DNA from: Tanypteryx hageni
Taxonomy: Eukaryota; Arthropoda; Insecta; Odonata; Petaluridae
DNA length: 64,000 bases
Direction of reading: 5' to 3'
NCBI GenBank assembly: GCA_028673005.1
Contig: CM054115.1
Location: 194,192,370-194,256,369, forward strand
Shown here: positions 1 through 14,400 of the stretch, one piece after another
Layout of the letters: every line of letters begins with the position of its first letter
How positions within the stretch are numbered: the first letter of the stretch is position 1
Program-made: the position numbers and the translations under genes
Notes under the pieces: generated by a model
What the model saw: only the letters and a program-made list of their open reading frames with translations
Told to the model about the DNA's origin: nothing
Databases searched by the model: none

Positions 1-1017
1 TTGCTATGCATGAGATTTTATGAGTTATTCAATTTTATCCAAATGTCCCGTATCGAACTAAATACTACATAGCAGTATTATTCATAACAAAATTCATACT
101 CATGATATTTTACCCTACTTATAGAGTTGTTCAATGGCTTTAAATTTTGATTTATTTATGTACGTCTAAAATCTTCGATTTAGTAAATTTAATTACGGAG
201 TTTGAGTGTTTTTGTAATAAAGATCAATGAATAAATGAACACGTGCGTTAAGCTCAATTAAAATAATTTTTATTAGTGTTTTGATGTTAGTTCAAGAGAT
301 CCACTAGTTAATTTTAGATTTCTTTGCGAGTAAAATCGAAAAAACGGGGATCAAGCTTTACCGCATGCTGTAAAAGCGTGAACTTATAGAATCATTCGAA
401 TTTCCTCATTTCAAAGCGATATGGTGGTTCATAAAAAACGGCATTAATATTGTCATCGTATTTTATTATTAGTGTTAGTGCCTTTATTGAATCACTTGAA
501 TTATATCTGGTCCGAACTATCATATTTTGCGCAAATGAGATATTTTTCATTTTACATCTCCTGATGGTCTATTGTATCCTCTCAGAAAAACGCAGCAAAA
601 ACGTCTAGCAGACCCTGTTCCTATTTCTTTCAAAGAAAATGTGAAATACCGAGCAAGTCGTGAAACATAAACCAACAACAAAGAAAACAATCATATTTTT
701 ATAGTCGTTGTTTTATGTTTAATGTTTTCTGTTTCCTGGAGACTATTTGAAAGGGATTGCGGGAAGGATAGAGTCACTGTACGTGTTGTAATTCGGATAG
801 GCAATGTCGATTTGAAATTTCCCTCCTAAAACGCTTAAGGTAAGTCGAAGCGCTTATGTTGGTACCTCTCTCTTCCTCTCCCTTCACTTTCATTCCTCCC
901 CCACCCTCTCTACTTCGCTCGTTTCGTAGCTCCGTTGATATGTATCGTAGAATTTCGTTAAAAAACGCCAATAATCAGCATTTTTACCGCAATTCAATCA
1001 TGTAACTTCCAATCTAA
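1..1017. other. AT-rich non-coding sequence
   Basis: There is no convincing coding potential here. The short frame at 774-971 on the minus strand is low-complexity and matches nothing I know. The stretch ends where the 3' end of a LINE copy begins at about 1018. Confidence 0.5.
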
Positions 1018-2911
1018 ATCTACATGTTACCCTGCACCTAATTGGTGGGTGGCAGGGGGTGCAATACCAAAAGATTGTCTATCGAAGGTTGAAATTTTCT
1101 ATTGTGATCTCGTATTGTCCTCGGACAGAACGAGCTTAGATAACGCTCCGTCCTAAAATCGATCTCACGTATCTTATCTTCACGGTCGTTTCTACCTATA
1201 TACGTCGGTGTTTCAATTATTCGTACAACCTCGTCTTTTAGGCATTCCGATCTATATTTCTCCAGAAGCCGCAACCTTGAGTTCAATCTACGATCCTCCA
1301 GTTGTACCCAGTTCAAATCCCTCAATAATGAGGTGACGCTTTCCTTATGTTCGTACTTTTGTTTTACGAATCTTGCTGCTCTGCGCTGCACTCTTTCTAA
1401 TTGAATTATATGTACCTTCTCGTACGGATCCCATATGCATGAGGCGTATTCCACTTGTGGTCTAACCAGTGATAAGTAACATGTTTCGCGTACTTTTTCT
1501 GTAGTGTTCCGTACTTTTCTACCTACGAAAGCCAGTTTCTTGTTGGCCGCGCCTATAACTCGACGAATGTGCATGTCCCACGAAAGATCTCGACAAATGG
1601 TTACTCCTAAATATTTTACATACTCGGCTGCTTGAATATTTATTCCATATATTTTATACTCGAAACCTACTTCTATATTCTTACTTTTCCAGAACGTAAC
1701 TGCGGCACATTTAGTGTAATTAATTTCAATTTGCCATTCTTTGCACCACGCTGAAATGGCTCTTAAACCTTCACGCAGCGACTGATGGTCCTCCTGGTTT
1801 TTTATTTCTTTATATAGAACGGTTTCATCGGCAAAAAGTCAAATTTTACTACGAACCATCTAGCAGATATCATTTCCATAAATTAGGAAAAGTAGAGGGC
1901 CCAATACACTTCCCTGAGGAACACCCGACGCAACTTTAACGGGGGACGAGTATTTCCCATCGATGACAACTATCTGTTCTCTATTCGAGAGGAAGTCTCT
2001 CACACAATCGACAACTTTCGGATTGATACCATATTGTCCTAACTTCGCAATCAATTTCTTATGAGATACTTTATCAAACGCCTTCCTGAAGACAATGAAT
2101 ATGGCATCGACCTGAGTATTTTTCTCTCCGCAACGCAACAAATCATCCACGAACAGGCCGAGCTGCGTTTCGCATGATCTACCTCTCCGGAATACGTGCT
2201 GGCATCCGCTAAGCAATGAGTGAATATCTAAATAGCGAATTACAGAACTGACGGTTACGTGCTCAAGTATCTTGCACGATAATGAAGTTAAGGAAATCGG
2301 TCTATAATTTTCGTGGTTCTATTTGTCGCCGCCTTTATGGACGAGCGTAACTTGTGCCACCTTCCAATCTTTAGGAACGACACCTTCCGTAGTGGATTTC
2401 TCGAATATAATTTTCAAATACGGCGCGATTTCATAAGCTAACTCTTTCAATACTCGCGTGGGTATTTCCTCCGGCCCAGGAGATTTGTTTGCTTTAATTG
2501 AATGAAGTTGGAGCGCGATACCATTTTTCGAAAATATCAAATCTTCCATCGAGTCGCCCTGATGCATAGGAATAGGGGTTTCACATTAATCGTCATTAGG
2601 AGTAAAAGCTTTCTGAAAGTGTTGATTAAAAGGTTTGCTTTCTCCGCACTATCGTGAACTACATTTCCCGTTTCCGATCTCGGTGACGCCTTATTTGCAA
2701 AAGGTATTGTAATTTTGCAATGACAGATCGGTAATTTCACCTCCCGCTTTGGGGGGTAGACTACACCTAACAAGGGTCCGGGACTCGAGTCCGAGGAGGG
2801 ACGATAATCCTCTATAATAAGGGTCGAACGCGAAGAGCACGTAGCCTTACCAGACATGGCCCCACATCTGCTACATAAACCGCTAGAACTTCTCCTCCAT
2901 GGGAACTTCAA
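1018..2911 (-). mobile_element. Decayed CR1-like LINE, reverse transcriptase region
   Basis: Read on the minus strand, three broken frames line up as one non-LTR retrotransposon. A linker ending in a '..DSAEKANLL' motif lies within 2537-2911. The N-terminal RT fingers (2319-2567) show 'KSPGPEEIPTRVLKEL' and 'VTLVHKGGDK'. The RT core (1860-2216) shows 'VFRKAFDKVSHKKL' and the '[13 protein letters not shown]' block. The C-terminal thumb region (1038-1574) shows 'YLSLVRPQVEYASCIWDP' and 'QLERVQRRAARFV'. The catalytic FADD box region at about 1830-1860 is broken and reads FADE next to a stop. Frameshifts and stops separate the pieces, so this copy is dead. The endonuclease half is missing or unrecognisable. 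The motif set is that of the CR1/jockey supergroup; the exact clade is my inference. The 3' end near 1018 is shared with fragments at 8917 and 48839. Confidence 0.85.
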
Positions 2912-5355
2912 ACTTTTAGCTTTAATAGTTTAGGTACAATACCATTTCAAAGTTTTGAATTTTCCGAGTTTGAAACAACCTAGCGGAAAATCTATTAACT
3001 ACATGGAAAATCCAATCAATGGAAAAATCATAGATTGATAAGATTTATATAATTAAAAAATAATTTTCCTAAAATCTCTTAAAAGTAAACAAAAAGCTTG
3101 ATTGACCACAGATAGAGTTATCGCAGCACGTTATTTCTTTTAAGAAAATGTGCTAAAATAATGGAAGAGGAAAATAAGGTGCCAATGATGATTAGCTTGC
3201 ACGAATAGAATTATAATTTTTTATAGATTACATTTATTAAAAGACAACGGGCACAAAACTTTTAACAGCTACCCCTCTGGGTCAGGTTCTCTCAGAGGCT
3301 CAGAGAGGCCACTTCCAGTTTTTGAGGCCCCTAGCCGTAATAAAAATAAAAACATGTGGGAACAAAATAATACAGCTATTAACAAAAAATGTGAAATGTA
3401 ATTTTTGTATTTTTTATTTATATAATGATTTTATAGTCTTCCCGTGCAATTGTACCCATTATTGAGGGAAAAATCTCATTTTCGCACGATTTCCCAGTTG
3501 ATATTAAGCATGGTGAGTCTATTCAAACGCAAATTGATCTTTGATCTTGAGGCCAAATGACCCTCCTGGCTACAAGAGAAAGTAATGTTAATATAAAATG
3601 GAAAGGATTTTTAAAGCGCCGCTCAGTCGTAATGCGAATTGTGTCTGCTCGAGGATAATGTCAGCAAATGAGGAGAGAACCTTAGCAGTCACAATTAATG
3701 CGAGGTGGACTATGGCGAAGAAACGGAATCTCCCCAGTGGAATACGGTACGGGATAAAAGCCTAATGACCTACCTTTAAGACGTCTCACGTGGCTCCACG
3801 CGAGGAAGACACGCAAGAACGCCTCTCGACGAAGAGCCGAGGACGGTCGAGGACGAATACTCCGAGGCCTCGTAATACGAGAAACCGGATGGAATTCCAA
3901 TTGAACGGGATTCTTTTGGAGAGGGGCTTAATAAACGGCCCTCCGTGAGCGAAGGAACGCTTGGCGCCCGTTAAATAGAGTCAGTCAGTGGGACTGGAGA
4001 AACTGAAAAACTATTGACTATGTCTGGAGGAATGGGAAAATTGTCCTCGTCAGAAGTTCTTAATTAAATCTAATTGCTCTGAATTTTATGGAGCATTAGA
4101 GAGGATAAAAATGCATGTGTGGCATTTCTCAAAAAATGTCTTGTTTTTTCAGTTTCTTTTGTACTATTTCGAGATTATCAGTATAAGTTATACTTTCCAC
4201 ACACTTATGTTTGTGAGTTGGCTGGCCCCAGAACATAAATCTTCATATTTTTACTTCGACAACCGCTGCAGCTGCAAATGCTAGCAAAAGCAACGTAATT
4301 TTGAGAAGATAAGGATGGAAAATGTGGAAAAATCATCCGCTCGTATATTAGGTTTTATGAGATTACTGTTTCCGTAATCGCCCTTGGTATCTGCGAAATG
4401 CCGCAATCCACAGATGGAGCAAATTTTCAGCGTTGAGTGTTCTAAGAATAGGAAATTGTGGAAATATAGTGCTCTAGAAAAAATATATTGGTTAAAGATC
4501 GAAAAAATAATGTTTTACCTTTGCATTTAATTCAAGTTAAAACACAAGCAGATATGGAAAACGCTTCGTGGTATGTTATCACAAGATGAAGTGGCCGATG
4601 ATCATAAGGAGACGGAGGAAGACACGGGTCGCGAGAAATGGAAGCGTTAACTGTGGTAAAGCGTCGAATCCGCGAGTCAAAATTATTTTTTATTTTTATT
4701 GACTGGTTTTATTTTCATCTTGTTTGTGAGCAAATGATCTCAGTGCGACGTAAGGACAAATAAATTCATTCAATTTAATTGTTGAAATGTCATTTGTTGC
4801 TTTTTAGTGACTGGTAAACCATCATCAACAACAAACACGTGTGACTTACACGACTTCTCTGTTAATAGTTCTTAACAGCTTTATCTCTAATTAAACCACG
4901 TCACCTTAAGAGCACAGCATGTTAATTAGTGGAGGAGCTTATAACCACTTGTCAACACTAGCTCTAAACGCGGCTGCTCAACTTCATACATTGCGAGAAC
5001 AAAATACTAACAAGGACAGCCAACGCGGCAAAAAATGTAATTTACTTACAGAAAATTTTTAATGAGAGCATTTATCTGTTAAAAAGTTGTTTATAGTAGA
5101 AATACTGTAGCATATCGACTCTCAGATCATCTAAATCTCGTAAATTCCAAAATTCCTGGTTCAACGCTTTCAAGATCATCAAAATGGAGCGTGAGCTGGC
5201 GGAGTAAATTAAAATAAATGCTCGTTACATATTTTATACGATACATATACATATGTATATATTTTTATGTGCACATTTTAAGATAACTGTTGCTTATCTA
5301 CTGTAGCCGAACTTGAACTTATCTGTTTCTTCATGTCAATACTCTTGATTTTCAG
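2912..5355. other. Non-coding sequence upstream of AASS
   Basis: I see no gene here. The sequence is AT-rich with moderately GC-rich patches (3640-3960). It lies 5' of the first AASS exon I can place, so the promoter and any 5' untranslated exon may be inside it. I cannot identify a TATA box, initiator or CpG feature with confidence. The minus-strand frame at 3682-3900 looks accidental. Confidence 0.4.
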
Positions 5356-5364
5356 TCGCAGAAA

Positions 5365-5439
5365 ATGATGCTGCGGTCTGTGGCATGGGCGTCCAGGTGC
5401 AGATTCTACAAACGCCACAGGCGCAGCGCATACTACTCG
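5365..5439 (+). CDS. AASS: AASS exon 1 (mitochondrial presequence)
   Basis: Two tandem ATGs (5365, 5368; context AAAATG) open 25 codons rich in Arg, Lys, Ser and Tyr and lacking acidic residues, as expected of a matrix-targeting presequence. A GTAAGG donor follows at 5440 in phase 0 and joins exon 2 in frame. A possible acceptor (TTTTCAG, ending at 5355) lies just upstream, so an untranslated exon may precede it. The peptide has no conserved block to confirm it, so this exon is less certain than the rest. Confidence 0.6.
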
Positions 5440-8400
5440 GTAAGGATTCGAACCTCGCTATTAAAACGATGAGAATGTGTCTTCGAACGCTTTGACGACA
5501 GACCTAAAATGAAGGCGAGCGCGTTTTGAGAAAATCGCGTAACCATGGCACCGGGATGCACGGTCGAGAAGGGAGGAGCCGTCATTTCCGAGGGAGTTCG
5601 AAGAGCTGAGGCCTTGTTTCCATACTCTCTGTCGATTCAATTTTCAATAGACACGGCTTAACTGAAGAATTGAAATAAGCCTCGCCGCTCTTTCGCTAAT
5701 AATTGGATCTTCTCTTAATGAACTCATCTGTTTAAACGAGTCGCCGTATTTTTATACGATGCGAGAGACATTTATCATAACAAATTAACAGTGAATATGA
5801 ATTAACCGCGGATGTTGGCTGAGGCAGTGCAAGTATTTCTTCGCGATTTGCTATGAGAAGAAAACCTCGGTTTTACCAAATTACGTAAGACGAGTCGTGA
5901 ATATTTGTAAACACCCTTATCGAATTACTTCGCTCTCGTCAGAATTACTTATCTTAGCGTAGCTGCTGTTTGTGACAATTAATTGACGCGTTCCATTCAT
6001 TTTCCATTGGTCGGCTGAAAATGGGCGTATTTCTTGTTCTTCTCGATTTGCCGTTTCCAATCGTGATATGCGGTGGCGCCACTGTGACCTTGACCCGCCA
6101 AAAAATCCAAAAAGACCAGAAATTTACATAATCTTATAACCCGAGAGAAATCTATAGATTGTTTTTAAATGGAGACCACCTCTAATTGGTTGCCAACCTT
6201 CAACCTCCATTCGGAAGAAAAGCGGTAGTCTGCAATGGAAGAGTCGGCGTTGCATCGAAAAAGAGGTATCAAATCTGAAAATCGAACCTCTGCAGTTATA
6301 TTTTTTAGCTATTTCCAGCGATGACATTTCCAATCGTTTCTTAATCTAATGGCGAGGGCCGGTTTGATCATATTTTACCCTCATTTCTCTTGCCATATAA
6401 TAGAAATTTTTTTTATTCAACTATATTAACGTGAAGAAGATGGAAATAAGTGTTAAAGCATTGCCTAATTGTATTGTACGTTAAATTATTGAAGACAAGT
6501 TTTAAAAGTACATACTAAAATTGACAAATAGAGCGAGCTCATAATGCTTCTTAAGTCCTCGAAGTATCTCTCTTGGTTTATTTAACTGAAATCATCCATT
6601 CAAGTTGTATGGCACGCTCAATTCGACGATGCAGTTCAAAATTAATTTTCCTCGAAATCTGTGGACATTTTTAAACAATCTATCCACGCGTTTCCATGTG
6701 GACAAACATCATCTTCGCACAGCGTTATCGCCGTTTAAGTTTTGCTTCGTATGTAAAAAATATGTATGTGCTTGATAATCCATTAGCATAAAAACCAGTG
6801 AAATTGATGCAACCACAACAGTCTTTTTCGATCTTCTAGGCTATTTTCTCGTTAACCGCATAATATTCGAGACAAAAAGTTTCTCTATTTAACTTATGGA
6901 ACTTTTATTTTTTTAATTGGGTGAGTACCCTTCTTGTTATTTATAAACTTCCTGATTTGTTCCTTTAGAGTGGTTAAATGGACAGATATATTGCTGTTGA
7001 CTTGCAAATTTGAAAAGGATTATTCCTAATTTTACCAAAACGTTTTTCGCCTAAAGGACCGTCCATATATGACGTCACGCACCGAGGTGGGGGGGAGAGG
7101 GTGACAAGGGGGAGTAAGGGGGTTTTGAGAAATGTGACGTCACAAAATAACACCAGCGCCATCTACCAGAGAAAACTACGTACGTATACTCTATTATACT
7201 CTTTTCCACCCGTAGAAGACAGCATTAGGCTTATGGCGCGCGCAGTTACCAAATTTACCCAGAGCTATACGCTTATGCCTTCGTCCCGTATTAAACGTTA
7301 AAAATATAAAACTAACAATTTAATGTAGATCACTGGATGCCAATAAACGTGCATCTTTTATCATAATTATTGGTTAATCTTATCGCTTAATTATATTTGG
7401 TAATTAAAATTAAGCATATTATTTTCGTGAGCTATTTGCAACATTATCATTTTAAAACAATAAAAAAAATTGTCGGAGTAATTCACAGTTAAAAAGAATA
7501 ATATTACCTTTAGGAATCACTACGTCACTCATTGAAGTCACTTCTTCCGTAGTGGTGTGTCGAAGGCTGTAACACATCAATCACTTGCTTTAAACTCTCA
7601 TACGAGACCGTTTCATTGTGTCAAACACTGGGTCCTTCTCCCTTGGGAAAAATCTTCGGCACTTGTCCTGTCAGATAATTCCGTTCCTTCCTTCATAATT
7701 CACACATTTTACAGAGGAACCAAAAAGCTGACCCCTATTGACCAACTCCCTTAGAAACATTTCAGTGCAAACCTCTCGTCTATTCATTTAAGCGTCATAA
7801 ACTATTCTTGTTGAGGATTTGCAAACGAATTTGTATGTGTTCATTACCAAGAGGCTTCCTCTTTCTTCACAGGTTGGGAAGTCGAGGGTAGGTTTTTTAT
7901 TATTTTCTGCGTCTCATTTCTTCGGGGTATTATTTTGAGGCTTCAAAACTGGTTAGAGCAAGGCGGAGGAACCAAAAAAAAGCTTTGTTAAGCGTAATAT
8001 ATTTTAGCTGCCCGTATATACGAAGTTTACATAATTTTTTCTTTACTATAATATTAATTAGTTGCATTCTTAACCCCTCAACGTCGTCCTGCGTACTCAG
8101 GACGAAAACTTCATATGCGTACCGAGTACGCCGCGGAGATCGCTAGATTTCTTTATTTTTTTGACGCAGTACATTTTCTTAATTCTGAAAAAACTTGATA
8201 TATTTCAAAACAGTAACATTGGGCCTTCGTATTGTGCTTAATTCTGTAATTGTTACTGTATTTATTTTTACATTTATTATACCTTAAATTTTGTGGTTGA
8301 ATTTTCGCGTAGTTACGCGAATTGTGACTTCTAAAAACCTTGATTCATTGCTGAGACGAACCGAAACTCTGTACCAAAGACTCTTTGTACTAAAGCTACT

Positions 8401-11400
8401 GTGTAGTGGAAGGGGATGTAGGCACTGTTTATCAGCTCTGTGACGATGAATATTTTTTTCAGCACTTGAGAGTTATATGGAAAGAGAGGAGGAAGGGTCT
8501 TCGGGTCTGGGCTAGTGCTTGTTTCAGCATTTCTTGAGAACAATTTAATGAGAGTGAGAGAGAGAAAAACTTATGTCATCATTGCACAAACAAGCCCATT
8601 CAAAGATATTTACGATGGTTCCTCTTGATCGAAAGTATTATGTAATTCAGAACGCAATGTTATATTGTTGTGTTTTTATAAATAACAAGTGATTTCAAAC
8701 CAATTATATATTTTGCAAATTTGTATTTGGGGCGGGGGGGGGGGGGGTAAAAGCTTTGTGACGAAATATGACTAAGAGGGAGGGGGGGCCAAAAATACGC
8801 CAAAATTGCGTGACGTCATTTATGGACGGTCCCTAACCCAAAGTTAAAGAGCCACACAGTTTGCAAAAAGATACATTTTCCGCAAAGTGATCTAACATCA
8901 ACACGCTAGGTACCCTGCAATTCACCAAAGTGGTGGATGGCAGGAGGTGTATTGCACAAAAGACTACCTAACAATTTTCTCTCGCATGTTTGACTTTCCT
9001 ATTGTGTGCTCGTATTGTCCTCGGGAAGAACGGGCTCCGAAAGCGCTCCGTCCTGCAATCGATCTCACGTATTTTATTGTCACGGTCGTTTCTAACTACA
9101 TATGTGCGTGCGTTGGTGCTTCGATTATTCCTAAAAGCCCCTTATAGAGCCTCCGACCGACATTTCTCTAGAATCCTCAACCTTGAGTTGAAGTACAGGT
9201 CGGCATGACACGGATAAAATAGATTTACTACAAATTACGAACGCAAAGGAGATGACCGGTCGCTTAGTTATTCCGCTATTCACTGAATATCTGCGTTTGT
9301 GCGCGCTTCTGGATACGTCGAGCAGCTTGTCCATACGGATTTAAAATTTAAAGATGTATTGTACGCTGTGCACGAGGCCTCTTATTGTTCCTTTGAAAAT
9401 TCCACGCGACACTTTTTAAACCCACGCGAAATTTGACTGCAATCACGCTGATCACTGAAATCCCACAGAGGGCGGAAATACAGCGAGTTAAAAATAGCAT
9501 CGGCTCTAGTGGAAGTGATATGATAAGCTTTCGAGAGTCCCTTCCTGCAGTATGGGCGTTTAGTGGGGCGGCATCATCTCCTCACTTCTCCAGGAATGCT
9601 GCGTTCACGTAAATGGGGCACTTCGGACGAATGGGAAGTCTCGACCTCCAGAGAGGGAAAAAAAAGTTTGACCGCCAACATTCCTCAAACGGTTGAGAAA
9701 TTATAGCGTCCCATACAAGTAGACGAGATGGCTTTGGAAGGAAAAACGACATGGGCCGTTATAAAAGTTGAGAATGGAATAGTTCCATTTATTCGATGCG
9801 ATATCCAACGGTCGCCGACGATTGTTTTGGTGGATGCGATAATGGAATTTAAGCTCGGAAGCGATTGTTTGTAAGAGTATCCATCCCGCGACGAAACCAC
9901 GCTAACGGGCTAGAAATTGCGTTCATAATCCAAACTCCTCAGCAACTAATGGTTTTCCAAGCCGTCAGCTAAATTTAGAATCAAGCAAATTAGATCATTC
10001 CTGGTCTAAAATTAAGCCTCTTAAAATGTTGTATGAAAGAAATTGATAAAATATAATTCGGAAAAAATCCATTGAATGACGATTTGTTTACTCTTCCGTG
10101 GCGTCTCTGAAAGGCCAAGGGCATTAGGTCTCGACTAATTGTGACGTGATTCTCTCGTCTGTAGGACCAGAAAACCTAAGCGCGCCCTTTTGCCAAAATA
10201 TTCTATCAAGAAATAAATTTCACTGCACATAACTTGCTCAGAGATGCCCTTCTTTAATTCTGTGAATGATCGGTTTACCGAAATATGGTTAAATATACTA
10301 AATTGTACCGCGACCACGCGGGAATTTTTTTAAAACGACGTGGGAACATAAAGATCTCTTCCACGAAATCCGCGTCTCCCAAAAGACACCCACCTGTTAT
10401 ATGCGCGTCTGTAACGGAACGGCGAGGCTCGCTTCATGATATCTTTGTTTGCGTGAATGCGCGAGACTCTGTTCCCATTGCCCATGATTTATATTTTAAA
10501 TAAACGCTTATTTTTATTCCTGCTATTTAAAAGTTTTCATCTGGGGGCAAAATTTCTCCAGTAATTAGAGATTTTTTTCTCATTTGCCGTTTTTCCCGAT
10601 TCGGAGCTTCTATAGCTGCTCCATTTCTTGTGATAATTGAGAGCAGAGGCGGACGGTGGATTTTCGGGGCCCTGGGCTGATATTTTTTTCTGGGCACTCA
10701 ACATAAACATAATAAAAAATAATAATAGATGAATACAATAATAATCACAAAAAGAGTATTTTGTATATATGTACTTATTTTGTATATTATCACAAAACAA
10801 TGAAATATTCAACTAAATCCACGTTTTTCTTACATTAAAAACAATTAAAATTTATAAAATATAAATTAGAAACTATATAGGAACAATTGTAAAACAAAAA
10901 TTATTTCTATATTTCTATAATTAAAGATTTTTTAAATATTGTATCATCCTTCTTGCCTTCAAATTACAATAGTTTTTAGTATCTTCATATGTTAATGACT
11001 TAGTTATATCACTCTCTGTTGTTATTAAACGTAAGTAATTTAATCTTTCGTTCGACATTGTCGATCTAAATTTATTTTTTATAAGCCATTTTAAAAAATG
11101 ACCTGCATTACAATTCGTTATAGGTAATGTTAAATATATTTTCAAGCCAGTATAAAGGTTAGGAAAAGCATCCATTAATTAATTATTAAAACAATGAATT
11201 CGAAAAATGTCAAAATAACATGAAAGAAATTTGGAGATTGGTAAAAGAACTCAACAGGGAAGATAAAAGTAAACCTATATCATCATCATCATTACCATAG
11301 GTAGTCTGTCCGTAGACAGGTCCGTGATTATTCATGGTTAAACCTGGTTCTCTATATACTCCTATTTTCCGCTATGCTCTTCATATCTTGATAACTTTCT

Positions 11401-14400
11401 TTCCCTTTCAAATCGACTATTAGCTGAAACCTTTTCCTAACTCTTTCCCTTTTTCCATCTAGTTTTCCTTCTAACACGTCTTTAATCATACTCTCTCTCC
11501 TCAGGTAATGTCCAACCCAGTTTGCCTTCTTTCTAATAGTCTGTATAATCATTTGCTTCTCTCCTATTCTTCGCAGCACTTCATCATTTTTCATCCTATC
11601 TGTCCATTTTATCTTCAACATTCTCCTCCAAGTCCACATTTCAAAGCTTTCCAAATATTTGATGTCATTTTTCCTTAGCGTCCATGTTTATGCCCCATAC
11701 AATGCTATACTCCATACATAGCATTTTATGAACTTCTTGCAGATATCTTCCCTTATATTCCCCGTATGTAGGTGTTTCTTTCTTCTGAAAACTACTTTTG
11801 CATTTCCTATTCTAGTCCTGATTTAATCTGTACATTTTGCTTCTCTTGTTATGATGCTTCCAAGGTATTTATAGTCTGAAACTTGTTCTAAAGGCTTTCA
11901 TCCAATACTCATGTTCAGATTCTATTCTTTGCCCGATATTCGAATGAACTTGGATTTTTCTATATTTATTTTCATTCCATATTTTCTACCTGTTATTACT
12001 AGTCTATTTATCATTTTCTGGAGTTCCTCTTCCTTTCTTGCTAGAAGTACTTGATAATCCGTGTATTATACTGTTCTTATAATCCTCCCTCCAATTTTGA
12101 AATCTCCTGTGCCTTCTAACGCTTCTTGCATTACACTTTCTCCATATATATTGAATAGGGTCGGCAATAGGCAGCAGCCCTGTCTTACTCCTCTATCGAT
12201 ATTTACTCCACAGGTGTCCGCATTCTCCAACCTGACCTTTACAACTTGAATCACATAGAGATTCATGATCAGTCTCCTGTATATCCTTTAATATCTTCAT
12301 CAACATTACCCAATTTACTCCATCAATGGCCTTCTGTCATTCTACATAACATACACAGATATCTTGACTGTACTCTATTGCCCTTTCTGATATGATTCTA
12401 ACTACCCCTATAGCATCTCTAGTTCCTCATCCTTTTCTGAAACAGAATTGATCTTCCCCTAGCATTTCTTCTGCCTTTTTCTCCAGCCTTATTAAGAATC
12501 CTCGTGATGATCTTCAAAGTGTGTGACAGAAGGCTTATCATTTTGTAGTCTTTACACTGCATTGCTTTTGGCTTCTTCTTTAGAGGGATCATTGTTACTT
12601 TTAGGAAATCCCGAAGCCACTCTCCCGTGTCATAAATCTTATTAATTAATTTCGTGATCGCTTTTAGTCCTTCTGATCCCATGACTTTAAGTACCTCAGT
12701 CGGTATTCCATCGCTGCCTGTGGCTTTCCCTTTCTCTATTTCCACTATTGCTTTTTCTACTTCGCTCTCCATAATATTTGGTCTTAAGTTGTCTTCTTTA
12801 ATGTTTTCCTCATCTTCCAGTTCTATTTTTGCCGCTCCTGCCTGTTTGCTGTATAGTTCCTTAATGCAGTCTTTCCATATCTGTGCTACATCCTTTGTTT
12901 CTGAGACTATCTTCCCATCTGTATTCATAATTCCTTTACCATGAATTCCATTAGACTTCTTATCTTCTAATTCCAGTCCCTAGCAATATATGTAGCTCTA
13001 TATGAAGTTATAATAAAATATTTTGGAAAGCAACTTACAGAAAAAGAACTAACATAAGTCTTTTCTAAACAGTTTATGTAAGAGATAGAAATGTTACAAA
13101 ACAACTGTAAAATAAAACTGCCTAATAGTAATTCTATTACAAGTGTTAACGGCATTGTTATACCTGAGATAATATATGAAGAAGTGATAAAAATAATGCA
13201 AGAGCTGTTTGATAAAAAATCTCCTGGAATTTTCGAAATTAGGATAAAGGATCTTAAAAGGCATCTTTATATAATACCTATTATACAAAAATGGATCAAT
13301 AAAAGTATTTACTATGGGAAAATACCTAATGATTTGAAAAGTAGCATAATTAGATCTATATATAAGGATGGAGATCACAGAGACCCAGGAAATTACAGAC
13401 CTATTGTGATTTTACCAACTATGAATAAAATTATAGAAAATACTTAGCCAAAAATATTATTAACCTCCTTAACAAGTGTAACTTGCTTGCACCCAGTCAG
13501 TACAGATTTCAGCCAAATAAAAATACAACTTTATTATTAGAAGACTTCACAGAATATATAGGATATAGCTTAAATAAAAACAACCACATTATAGCTGTAT
13601 TTATTGATTTTTAAAAAGCATTTGATACTTTAAATAAATAGGGAAATATTAATAAAATATATGGATAATATAGGAATTAGAGGTAATATTTTAAACTGAT
13701 TCAAAAACTACCTCAGTAACAGATGTATCTCTACAAGAATCAACATTGAATATAGTGACAGAAGAAAAACTATACCAGATGTACCACAAGGATCTGTATT
13801 AGGGCCAATATTGTACCTTATATGTGTTAATAATATTCCCAATATAATAAAAAAATGGTAAAATATATCAATATGCAGATGATACAGTTATAATAGTAAG
13901 CCATAAAAAATTGATACAGCAGAAAGATTACTTCAAGAGGACTTTAATAATATAATATAATTAAGTGGACCCATGATAATGATTTAATGATAAATAACAA
14001 AAAGATGAAAGTAATGCATTTAAGAAACACCAAAGAACCATTTAAAAATATATCAATAATTGTGCACAATCATGATTGCCTACATGATACAAACTTATCA
14101 TGTAATTTTGATTTTAATAAAAATAGAGCTAGTTAGCCAGGTAAAATATTTAGGATTAATGATAGATAAGAAATTTAAATTTGATGTTCACTGCAGAAAT
14201 TTTTTTTAAAACTTAAGAAAATGTGCTTTATAATTTTACTAATTAAAAAAGGTTTTCCCGTTACAAGTAAAAAAATTGTATACTTTTCCCTAGTAGAATC
14301 CATACTGAGATATGGAATTACAATATGGGGTAGCTCATCTAGATGTTATATTAACCTAATAGAAAACTTTCAAAATAAATTATTAAGATGATAGGCAATA

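Noticed and set aside
3682..3900. Arg/Pro-rich minus-strand frame upstream of AASS
   Set aside because: Short, compositional, no known motif and no neighbouring exon structure.
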